5,713 nucleotides of DNA, taken from CAYYAU01 sp964469765 [NCBI: uncultured Clostridia bacterium] (GTDB lineage Bacteria > UBA6262 > WVXT01 > CAYYAU01). The notes below the pieces were generated by a model that was not told where the DNA came from, did no database searches, and saw nothing but the letters and a program-made list of their open reading frames with translations. The stretch lies in NCBI GenBank assembly GCA_964469765.1, contig CAYYAU010000082.1, forward strand, positions 1 through 5,713, given 5' to 3'. Position 1 is the first letter of the stretch. Each line of letters begins with the position of its first letter. The position numbers and the translations under genes were made by a program. Shown piece by piece: positions 1 to 5,713 of this stretch.

Positions 1-2223
1 ATTCCTTAAGTATGACCAACCTAACCAATACATTGCTTTTGGAACAACAGTAGAATTCGGGAATTCATCAATAACCCTTTTAAAAGTAGTAATTGCGGAA
101 GTATAATCATTATTGTTATAAAAGTAAGAACCTATTCTGTAATCAATCTCGGCAGAAAAAGTGTCATTGGGATATTGGTTTCTAAATTCATCCACTACTT
201 TAAAAGCATCCTCCTTTTTCCCTAAAGCTAAATAAGCGTCAACCAAACTTAAATAAGCCTGATTCCTGAAATCCGAATTAGGAAATTTGGATAACAGGTC
301 TTTATAGTGCTGAATTGCTTTATCATAGTTTTCACTATTAAAATAAGCATTTGCAATTAACAGAATGACCTGTGGAGTAAGCTCATCATTTGGAAATCTC
401 ACAACAAATTCATTGAAGGTTATTATTGATTGAGGATAATCTTTAATTTGAAAATACGACCATCCGGTATAAAATAATACCTTTTTAAGTAGTTTGTGTT
501 TTGGATACTTCTCTCTAAACCTATTGAATTTTCCAATGGCTTTACTATAATTCTGTTGTTTATAAAAACCTATTGCCTCATAAAACAATAGCAAAGCAGA
601 TTCGCCATAGGACTTTCTAATTAAAGAATATGTTTTAAAAGCATCTTTATACTTCTTCTCATTCAAAAAACAATTACCAAGCTGTATCCAAGAGGAAAGT
701 CTAAAAGGACTTTGTAAAAATTTCTTTACAACATTGGAGTAACTTTTCTGTGCTTTTAAGAAATCGCCTCTTTCATAATATAGATTCCCTAATGCAAAGA
801 GTGTTTTATCTAGAATAAGGGATTTCGGATATTCTTCAATTATTTTCTTATAATACTTTTCTACAGAGGAAAGGTCTTTCTTGGTATAATGAATCTGAGC
901 TAACTGATACAATGCCTCAGCCTTTAATGTGGAAGGAGTTTTTAAATCAACTAATCTATTAAAAACCCAAATTGCTTTTTCATAATCCTTTTTCTCAAAG
1001 TATGCTAATCCTTCTAAATAAATAGCATCATCAAACCATTTACTTTTCTTTAGCTCTTTATTATGTTTTTCTATGTAATCAATTGTTTTAATATATAGTT
1101 TATTTAAATAAAATGTATGAGCAATAAGGTAATGAACTGTATTTCTTAAGGAACTATGAGGAAACTTCATAAGAAAATTTGTAAATACATCTCTTGCTCC
1201 TTTATAGTCATTTATTTTTATCTTAGCCCATGCAATACTATAAAGAGAAAGTTCTGTGTATTCTGATAAAGGAAAAGTCTTAACAACCTTTGTGTATCTT
1301 TCAATTGCTTTTTTATAGTTTTTCTGTTTATAATAACTTTCAGCAATCTGATAGAGTGCCTCAGCGTTAATCTCCTTACGTTTATCTTCTGGAAGATTAT
1401 AAGTAGTTTTCAGAACATCTAAATACTTCTTTCTTGCCATTAAAAAATTACTTTGTTCTACAAAACATTGTCCTATTTTTATCTGGGCTTTTGGGAAAAA
1501 TACTGTGTTTGGGAAAAGCCTACCAACTTTCTCGTATTCCTTAATAGCAAGTTTGTACTTCTTCTGTTTATAATAGCATTCTCCTATATAAAATTGTGCT
1601 GATGGGGAAAGTTTAACGTTTGGAAACTTATTTAAGAAACCTTTAAACTCCTTTAAGGCTAACGAAAAAGAATTTAAATTATAGAAACTTAATCCTATAC
1701 TATATAAACTATTTTGGTAGTAGTTTGATAAAGGGAATTTATTCTTTATCTTTTTATACCGTTTAATCGCACAAGAATAACATCCTTTATTGTAGTAGCT
1801 TTCTGCTAAATAATAATATGCAGAATCTAAATGGGTTGACTTAGGATAGGTATGAATAAACTTCTTATAAAAGGTAATTGCCTTCTTATAGTCCCCTAAA
1901 AGAAATTGACAATCTCCAAGTCTTAAAAGAGAAACCTCAGATTCGGAAGAGGAAGGAAATTTCTCAAGCACCTCCAGATATTTGATAAATGAAGAGGCAT
2001 AATCTTTCTCGTTAAACAGTGACTGGGCTAAATAAAACTTCACTTCAAGTGTATACTTACTTTTAGGAAATTTCTCTTCAAACTGCCGGAACTGTGTAAC
2101 TGCTGTTCTGTATAATCCATCTCTATATAAAGACATAGCTACCCGAAAAAGCTCCTCATCCAAGGATGCAAAGGCTAATTGAGAAAATACTAACAACCAG
2201 AGTATTGAAACTAATCTTTTCAT
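1..2223 (-). CDS. Exported multi-TPR repeat protein (C-terminal part outside the window)
   Basis: An open frame of 741 codons runs from the ATG at 2223 to the left edge with no stop, so the protein is incomplete at its C-terminus. GGAGAT at 2231-2236 lies about 8 bases upstream of the ATG and supports this start. Residues 1-19 form a signal peptide: MKR, a hydrophobic core, then A-F-A before Ser20. There is no lipobox cysteine, so a soluble periplasmic or envelope-associated protein is likely. The rest is about 19 tandem TPR-like helical repeats, each with a pattern like YYxLAESYY...YxxAIxxYxxxxxxFPxS. The FP/YP pair recurs at residues 53, 90, 127, 164, 201 and 238, at 318 and 355, at 466, and at 574, 611, 648, 685 and 722, mostly exactly 37 residues apart. 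BamD and YbgF/CpoB carry similar FPxS-type repeats, so a scaffold role in envelope assembly is plausible but inferred. A CxxC sits at residues 148-151. It is probably co-transcribed with nadC, 35 bases upstream. Confidence 0.93.
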   Translation of the reverse strand, partial: MKRLVSILWLLVFSQLAFASLDEELFRVAMSLYRDGLYRTAVTQFRQFEEKFPKSKYTLEVKFYLAQSLFNEKDYASSFIKYLEVLEKFPSSSESEVSLLRLGDCQFLLGDYKKAITFYKKFIHTYPKSTHLDSAYYYLAESYYNKGCYSCAIKRYKKIKNKFPLSNYYQNSLYSIGLSFYNLNSFSLALKEFKGFLNKFPNVKLSPSAQFYIGECYYKQKKYKLAIKEYEKVGRLFPNTVFFPKAQIKIGQCFVEQSNFLMARKKYLDVLKTTYNLPEDKRKEINAEALYQIAESYYKQKNYKKAIERYTKVVKTFPLSEYTELSLYSIAWAKIKINDYKGARDVFTNFLMKFPHSSLRNTVHYLIAHTFYLNKLYIKTIDYIEKHNKELKKSKWFDDAIYLEGLAYFEKKDYEKAIWVFNRLVDLKTPSTLKAEALYQLAQIHYTKKDLSSVEKYYKKIIEEYPKSLILDKTLFALGNLYYERGDFLKAQKSYSNVVKKFLQSPFRLSSWIQLGNCFLNEKKYKDAFKTYSLIRKSYGESALLLFYEAIGFYKQQNYSKAIGKFNRFREKYPKHKLLKKVLFYTGWSYFQIKDYPQSIITFNEFVVRFPNDELTPQVILLIANAYFNSENYDKAIQHYKDLLSKFPNSDFRNQAYLSLVDAYLALGKKEDAFKVVDEFRNQYPNDTFSAEIDYRIGSYFYNNNDYTSAITTFKRVIDEFPNSTVVPKAMYWLGWSYLRN

Positions 2224-2258
2224 CTATAATATCTCCATAATCTTCAATTCGTTTATTT

Positions 2259-3104
2259 CTAAACTATATCCAAAGATATGTCTAAAGCCTTTACAGAATG
2301 TGTAATTCTTCCAATAGAGACTCTTTTTACTCCAAGTATTGCTAATTTTTTAAATGTTTTTAAAGTTACTCTACCTGAGACCTCTACCCTGTTTAAATCT
2401 CTAAAGCCCTTTAAAACCTTTTCTAAACTGTTTAATGAGAAATTATCTAAAAGTATATAATCCACATTTACGAGCTTAGGGGCTGTTAACTGGTCTATTT
2501 TATCCACCTCAAGTTGAACTTTATATTTCTTTCTTAATTCTTTTAAAGTCTTTAAAGGTAACTCCTTAATAATCTTAAGATGATTATCCTTAATTAACAC
2601 CATATCATACAACCCAAACCTGTGATTATAACCTCCTCCACATCTAACAGCATACTTCTCTAAATACCTTAAGTTAGGTGTGGTTTTTCTTGTATCAAAG
2701 ACCTTTATACCATATGGCTTTGCTATCTTTACAAACCTATTTGTTTCAGTAGATATACCTGAAAGATGCTGAAGAAAGTTTAAAGCCACCCTCTCACCAG
2801 AAAGTATTGTCCTTGCATACCCTTTTAATCGCGCAATAACATCATTACTTTTAACAAACTGCCCATCTTTCTTGACAGTTTTATAGACGAGCTTCTTTTT
2901 ATACCTATACATCTCATTTATCTGATTAAAAACCTCTTTAGCCACATCCTGTCCACATATAACACCACCTTCTTTAGCCACAATTATAGCTTCAACTATC
3001 TTATCTTTAGGAATAAAAGAGACCGTTGTTACATCTCTGTTTCCTATATCTTCCTTTATAGCTAATCTAATAAACCGTTTAACTTTATTTAAATCAAACC
3101 TCAT
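2259..3104 (-). CDS. nadC: Nicotinate-nucleotide pyrophosphorylase (quinolinate phosphoribosyltransferase)
   Basis: NadC converts quinolinate and PRPP to nicotinate mononucleotide, CO2 and pyrophosphate, the step where the de novo NAD pathway joins the common route, in the cytoplasm. The 281-residue length is normal for the family. The N-terminal sandwich domain begins with the typical EDIGNRDVTT (18-27) and has KEGGVICG at 44-51. The C-terminal barrel carries the expected active-site set: GERVALN with Arg105, DTRKTTP with Arg139-Lys140, GGGYNHR with His161-Arg162, LIKDNH with Lys172, Glu199 in LEVD, and Asp220 in LLDNF. These fall at or within two residues of the known positions in the Mycobacterium tuberculosis enzyme. 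Near the end, EVSGRV and SIGRITHS match the phosphate-binding loops; Arg replaces the second Gly of the commoner SGG form. AAGGTG at 3109-3114 is a close ribosome binding site. No nadA or nadB is present, so the quinolinate source cannot be judged here. Confidence 0.97.
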   Translation of the reverse strand: MRFDLNKVKRFIRLAIKEDIGNRDVTTVSFIPKDKIVEAIIVAKEGGVICGQDVAKEVFNQINEMYRYKKKLVYKTVKKDGQFVKSNDVIARLKGYARTILSGERVALNFLQHLSGISTETNRFVKIAKPYGIKVFDTRKTTPNLRYLEKYAVRCGGGYNHRFGLYDMVLIKDNHLKIIKELPLKTLKELRKKYKVQLEVDKIDQLTAPKLVNVDYILLDNFSLNSLEKVLKGFRDLNRVEVSGRVTLKTFKKLAILGVKRVSIGRITHSVKALDISLDIV

Positions 3105-3133
3105 ATTTCACCTTATTCCTTTTTCTTATCTTA

Positions 3134-3224
3134 ACTGATATAGAAGCTGAATACCGCTGATAGTAAGCTGATTTACGCTGAGCTTTTCAGCGACCTTCGG
3201 CTTGTTATCCCTGCTCAGCTTCTA
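3134..3224. repeat. Palindromic intergenic repeat between xseA and nadC (copy A)
   Basis: Most of the 125-base gap between xseA and nadC is one imperfect inverted repeat. The outer arms TAGAAGCTGA (3141-3150) and TCAGCTTCTA (3215-3224) are perfectly complementary, and the inner arms CGCTGA (3176-3181) and TCAGCG (3187-3192) close on a five-base loop. Between them the arms match with scattered mismatches, several of which would be G-U pairs in RNA. The first 28 bases (3134-3161) match 5465-5492 at 25 of 28 positions, so this is a member of a dispersed family and not a unique site. Neither side has a run of T after the stem, so a classical intrinsic terminator is unlikely. In an xseA-nadC transcript it would form a long hairpin, which could affect mRNA processing or stability (inference). 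Confidence 0.85.
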
Positions 3225-3229
3225 ATCTT

Positions 3230-4441
3230 TTAATCCTTCTGTGTATTTTCTACTTTACAGAAAGCATTTCCCTTATAAAATTTAATCTTAACCTTATCAT
3301 TTTTATTAAGTTGAGAATATGACTTTATAACCTTTTTTTCTGGCTCTTTCCACACTATACTATATCCTCTGGCTAATACATTTAAAGGAGAAAGTGTATT
3401 TAATCTTGAAATTAAAGAGTTGAGACTCTTATCAAACATCTCTAAGGAATGAGTAAACCCTGTTAGCATTCTACTTCCAAGATAATCCAATGCCTGTTCT
3501 TTCTGTAAGTAGAGAAAAGATGGCTGGATAAAAACTCTTTTTGACTTTATTTCATTAATTCTATTTATGCAGTCTTTAAAGTTATAAAGAAATTTGGATT
3601 TTATCTGTTCATAAAGTAAAGTGATTCTTTTCTTAAGTTCCATCTTATTCTCTACAACTAACTCTGCAGCGGCTGAGGGAGTTGGTGCCCTTAAATCACT
3701 TACTAAATCTGCTATTGTGTAATCAATCTCGTGGCCAACTGCAGAAATAATAGGAATATCTGAAGAAAAGATAGCCCTTGCAACCACCTCTTCATTAAAT
3801 GCCCAAAGGTCCTCAAGAGAACCACCTCCTCTTCCAACGATAATAACATCTAATTCTGGAAAAAGTTTATTCAATGTATCTATACCTGATGCTATCTCAT
3901 CACAAGCACCTTCTCCTTGAACCCTCACAGGATAAACCAAAATCCTTACATTTGCAAACCTTCTTTTTATCACTGTTAATATATCTCTTATAGCAGCACC
4001 TGTAGGTGAAGTAACCACGCCTATTCTTTGAGGAAGAAGAGGGATTGGTTTTTTGTATTTTTCATCAAAGAGTCCTTCTTTCTGTAACTTCTTTTTTAAT
4101 TGTTCAAAAGCAACCTGTAATGCTCCTTTTCCTTTAGGCTCTATATAATATGCCACAATCTGATACCTTCCACCTTTTATAAAAAGACTTATTCTTCCTT
4201 TAACAATTATATGCATACCATTTTCAATATTAAACCTTAATAGATTAACATAAGAACTATACATAATTGCATCAATCTGAGCTAATTCATCCTTAAGAGT
4301 AAAATACAGATGCCCACTTGTATGAATCTTACAGTTTGAAACCTCTCCTTCAACCCATATTTCAGGGAATCTATCTTCAAGAAGGATATTAACAATCCTG
4401 TTTAACTCAGAAACTTTGTATATTTTAACTTCGGTATTCAT
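3230..4441 (-). CDS. xseA: Exodeoxyribonuclease VII large subunit
   Basis: XseA is the catalytic subunit of exonuclease VII, which degrades single-stranded DNA from both ends in the cytoplasm during repair. At 403 residues it is within the family's usual range. An N-terminal OB-fold DNA-binding domain (about 1-100) contains WVEGEVSNCKIHTSGHLYF. The catalytic core follows: IGVVTSPTGAAIRDIL (140-155, Asp153), VYPVRVQGEGA (169-179), VGRGGGSLEDLWAFN (202-216, Arg204), and SAVGHEIDYTIADLVSDLRAPTPSAA (233-258, His237 and Asp240). These correspond to the E. coli residues reported as needed for activity (Asp155, Arg205, His238, Asp241). A helical segment of about 80 residues, where small subunits dock, precedes the terminal LSPLNVLARGYSIVW motif. 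The ATG is fixed by an in-frame TAA directly upstream. It starts 25 bases after ymdB ends. No xseB follows: nadC comes next, after a repeat. Confidence 0.98.
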   Translation of the reverse strand: MNTEVKIYKVSELNRIVNILLEDRFPEIWVEGEVSNCKIHTSGHLYFTLKDELAQIDAIMYSSYVNLLRFNIENGMHIIVKGRISLFIKGGRYQIVAYYIEPKGKGALQVAFEQLKKKLQKEGLFDEKYKKPIPLLPQRIGVVTSPTGAAIRDILTVIKRRFANVRILVYPVRVQGEGACDEIASGIDTLNKLFPELDVIIVGRGGGSLEDLWAFNEEVVARAIFSSDIPIISAVGHEIDYTIADLVSDLRAPTPSAAAELVVENKMELKKRITLLYEQIKSKFLYNFKDCINRINEIKSKRVFIQPSFLYLQKEQALDYLGSRMLTGFTHSLEMFDKSLNSLISRLNTLSPLNVLARGYSIVWKEPEKKVIKSYSQLNKNDKVKIKFYKGNAFCKVENTQKD

Positions 4442-4457
4442 TTATGTATTTGTTTTT

Positions 4458-4462
4458 CCCTT
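4458..4462 (-). promoter_or_regulatory. Distant Shine-Dalgarno-like AAGGG for xseA
   Basis: The only purine-rich candidate in the ymdB-xseA gap is AAGGG, 16 bases from the xseA ATG, farther than the usual 5-10. The in-frame TAA next to the ATG rules out an earlier start. xseA may therefore depend on translational coupling to ymdB or be weakly initiated (inference). Confidence 0.3.
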
Positions 4463-4466
4463 TTGA

Positions 4467-5249
4467 CTAATCTATTGAAACAGGAAGACAGAACCTTTCA
4501 ATTTTATCTGCTTTACCTGTTTTCTCATCAATATCAATCATTACTCCAGAAAAAACTACATCTTCCTTTGCTACCTCAAATCTAATAGGAACCTGCGTCA
4601 GATACTTCTTAATAATTATTTCTTTATTAATTCCAATTACAGAATCTCTAGGTCCTGTCATTCCTATATCTGTAATATAAGCAGTGCCTTGTGGTAAAAC
4701 CCTCTCATCAGCAGTTTGAATATGGGTATGTGTTCCTATAACTGCTGAAACTTTCCCATCAAGATACCATCCCATGGCTACCTTCTCTGATGTAATCTCT
4801 GCATGAATATCAACAATAATTAGGTTTGTCTTATTTTCTATAGTAGGAAGAACCTCTGAAACTGTTCTAAAAGGACAGTTAAGTAAGGAAAGATAAACTC
4901 TCCCTAATAGCGAAATAACCGCAACTTTTCCTTTGCCTATTTCATATATGTGAAATCCTTTTCCTTCAACCTCGGAGGTATAATTTGCTGGTCTTAATAT
5001 ATAATCCTCATTAATAATCTGTTTAACCTCTTTTCTATCCCATGTATGGTTACCCATAGTAATCGCATCAACACCATTTGCAATTATTTCCTGCGCAACA
5101 TTTGGGGTGATACCAAATCCACCTGCAGCATTCTCACAATTAGCAATTACAAAATCTATGTTATGTTTTTCCTTAAAAGAAGGAAGGATGCATTTTACAG
5201 CCTCTCTTCCAGGCCTTCCAACAATATCTCCAATAAATAACACCCTCAT
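4467..5249 (-). CDS. ymdB: YmdB-family metallophosphoesterase (2',3'-cyclic nucleotide phosphodiesterase)
   Basis: This belongs to the YmdB family named for Bacillus subtilis (TIGR00282 type), which is unrelated to E. coli ymdB. Members are cytoplasmic dinuclear-metal phosphodiesterases acting on cyclic nucleotides such as 2',3'-cAMP; in B. subtilis the protein influences the switch between motility and biofilm formation. The 260-residue length is typical. All metal-ligand motifs are visible: GDIVGRPGR (Asp8), ANCENAAGGFGIT (Glu39, Asn40), MGNHTWDRKE (Asn67, His68), DIHAEITSEKVAMGWYLDG (His149), and GTHTHIQTADERVLPQGT (His174, His176), followed by the family signature YITDIGMTGPRDSVIG. AGGGAG at 5257-5262, seven bases before the ATG, is a good ribosome binding site. 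In many bacteria ymdB lies downstream of rny (ribonuclease Y), but none is seen in the 464 bases upstream. It is the first recognisable gene of the minus-strand set and probably shares a transcript with xseA. Confidence 0.97.
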   Translation of the reverse strand: MRVLFIGDIVGRPGREAVKCILPSFKEKHNIDFVIANCENAAGGFGITPNVAQEIIANGVDAITMGNHTWDRKEVKQIINEDYILRPANYTSEVEGKGFHIYEIGKGKVAVISLLGRVYLSLLNCPFRTVSEVLPTIENKTNLIIVDIHAEITSEKVAMGWYLDGKVSAVIGTHTHIQTADERVLPQGTAYITDIGMTGPRDSVIGINKEIIIKKYLTQVPIRFEVAKEDVVFSGVMIDIDEKTGKADKIERFCLPVSID

Positions 5250-5312
5250 CTTTTATCTCCCTTTAACTCCACCAGCTCTGAACAAAACTTATTCTTCACC
5301 TTCTCCCTCCTT

Positions 5313-5354
5313 AAGGAAGAATGAATTTTTTCAAAAAACATTTATGGATTTTAG
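5313..5354 (+). repeat. 42-base AT-rich direct repeat, copy 1
   Basis: This copy begins AAGGAAGAATGAA and ends CATTTATGGATTTTAG. It matches 5663-5704 at 39 of 42 positions, exactly 350 bases apart in the same orientation. A weaker version of the same sequence forms the left end of the inverted-repeat element (from 5421), and an inverted version forms its right end (up to 5600). It is therefore probably a detached end or relic of the same repeat family. Confidence 0.85.
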
Positions 5355-5420
5355 AAGCCTAAAATAAACCTATACCTTTTGTTGTCCCTTTGCTTTACCT
5401 TTTCTCTTCTCTTCCTTTCT

Positions 5421-5600
5421 GAAGATGAATAAATTATTAGAAGAACATTAAAGAATTTTAGAATACTAATATAGAAGCGGAATAACGCTGATTTAAACGC
5501 GGAACCACACGGATACATAATTCAGCGTTAATCAGCATTGCTATCCGCGTTAATCTGCTTATAATTTTTAAACAGTTCAAAAAAAATTTTATTCATCTTC
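5421..5600. mobile_element. MITE-like 180-base inverted-repeat element
   Basis: The segment starts with GAAGATGAATAAA (5421-5433) and ends with its exact reverse complement (5588-5600), giving perfect 13-base terminal inverted repeats. The similarity continues inward imperfectly: GAACATTAAAGAATTTTAG on the left resembles GAACTGTTTAAAAATTATAAG read inward from the right. The middle is occupied by a second palindrome related to the repeat between xseA and nadC. The element has no coding capacity and would be non-autonomous. TCT flanks both ends (5418-5420 and 5601-5603), a possible 3-base target duplication, but it lies in pyrimidine tracts and may be chance. Size, ends and dispersed relatives fit a MITE-like element; no transposase is present to identify its family. 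Confidence 0.6.
5465..5563. repeat. Nested palindromic repeat (copy B)
   Basis: This core of the 180-base element opens with the 28-base motif shared with 3134-3161 (25 of 28 identical) and is built of alternating CGCTGAT and CGCGGAT words. Visible dyads are TAACGCTGA (5483-5491) with TCAGCGTTA (5522-5530), AACGCGG (5496-5502) with CCGCGTT (5545-5551), and CGGATA (5510-5515) with TATCCG (5542-5547). Because these pairings cross, the segment could fold in more than one way. Beyond its first 28 bases it has diverged from the xseA-nadC copy. Confidence 0.8.
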
Positions 5601-5662
5601 TCTTTTTCCCGTTAAAAAATCCATACAGTTTTAAGAAACTTCTTTTCCTCTTTTTCCACCCC

Positions 5663-5704
5663 AAGGAAGAATAAATTTTTTTCAAAAACATTTATGGATT
5701 TTAG
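5663..5704 (+). repeat. 42-base AT-rich direct repeat, copy 2
   Basis: Second copy of the sequence at 5313-5354, differing by one substitution and a one-base shift of the T/A runs. Its left part can also pair with the right end of the 180-base element, since 5581-5600 is a near complement of the AAGGAAGAATAAATTTTTTT section. It lies nine bases from the window edge, so it may be the left end of another element that continues outside. Confidence 0.85.
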
Positions 5705-5713
5705 GAAAAAGAT

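Larger units (their letters stand above)
5250..5713. other. Repeat-rich, gene-free region upstream of ymdB
   Basis: No conserved gene is recognisable in these 464 bases in any frame. The content is AT-rich repeat sequence interrupted by pyrimidine-rich tracts on the plus strand (about 5290-5312, 5371-5420 and 5601-5662), so RNA made from the minus strand would be purine-rich. It holds a 180-base inverted-repeat element with a nested palindrome and two copies of a 42-base direct repeat, described separately. The promoter of the ymdB operon should lie here or farther right, but I could not identify a -35/-10 pair with acceptable spacing. A small dyad TTTTAG-AAGC-CTAAAA at 5349-5364 is the only other hairpin noted; it lacks a T-run and is not convincing as a terminator. 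Confidence 0.75.

Noticed and set aside
2278-2460. 60-codon plus-strand open frame inside nadC
   Set aside because: It lies antisense within the conserved C-terminal barrel of nadC and its translation resembles nothing known to me; it is a shadow frame.
3141-3224. Intrinsic terminator for xseA
   Set aside because: The stem is long and interrupted, and it is not followed by a T-run on either strand.
5046-5367. Two plus-strand open frames (5046-5240 and 5107-5367) opposite the ymdB start
   Set aside because: Both are largely antisense to the conserved metal-binding N-terminus of YmdB, in different frames, and show no protein family signature.
5557-5580. Minus-strand promoter using TTGAAC and TATAAG
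   Set aside because: The two hexamer-like words are only 11 bases apart, too close for a sigma-70-type promoter, and both lie in the repeat arm.
5313-5704. CRISPR array
   Set aside because: The repeats are few, imperfect, unevenly spaced and in mixed orientation, with no similarly sized spacers and no cas genes.
5250-5713. Remnant of an rny (ribonuclease Y) gene upstream of ymdB
   Set aside because: That order is common in other bacteria, but no minus-strand frame here shows KH- or HD-domain sequence, and stops are frequent.

Overview
The window is a compact, AT-rich stretch of bacterial chromosome in which every recognisable gene is on the minus strand. Read in the direction of transcription (right to left) the order is: a gene-free, repeat-rich region (5250-5713), ymdB (4467-5249), xseA (3230-4441), a 125-base gap filled by a palindromic repeat, nadC (2259-3104), and a large exported TPR-repeat protein (1-2223) that runs off the left edge. 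The gaps ymdB-xseA (25 bases) and nadC-TPR (35 bases) are typical of co-transcribed genes. Only the xseA-nadC gap is longer, and an inserted repeat accounts for most of it.

The organism cannot be named from this sequence. The TPR protein has a cleavable signal peptide and repeats like those of the envelope proteins BamD and YbgF/CpoB, which suggests a didermic bacterium. The low GC content and the scattered palindromes built from CGCTGAT/CGCGGAT words would fit an uncultivated environmental lineage, but that is inference. The three enzymes are housekeeping genes: YmdB (metallophosphoesterase, cyclic nucleotide phosphodiesterase family), XseA (exonuclease VII large subunit) and NadC (quinolinate phosphoribosyltransferase, NAD synthesis). 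They share no pathway, so the cluster looks like a co-expression unit of convenience.

The most unusual part is the non-coding DNA. A 28-base motif occurs both in the xseA-nadC gap and upstream of ymdB (25 of 28 identical), each time opening a long imperfect palindrome. The upstream copy is nested in a 180-base inverted repeat (5421-5600) with perfect 13-base ends, like a small non-autonomous mobile element. A 42-base AT-rich sequence related to those ends appears twice more as a direct repeat (5313-5354 and 5663-5704, 39 of 42 identical). The region therefore looks like a landing zone for a family of short palindromic repeats next to the start of the operon. I found no CRISPR array, tRNA, rRNA, transposase or defence gene, and no clearly new protein system.
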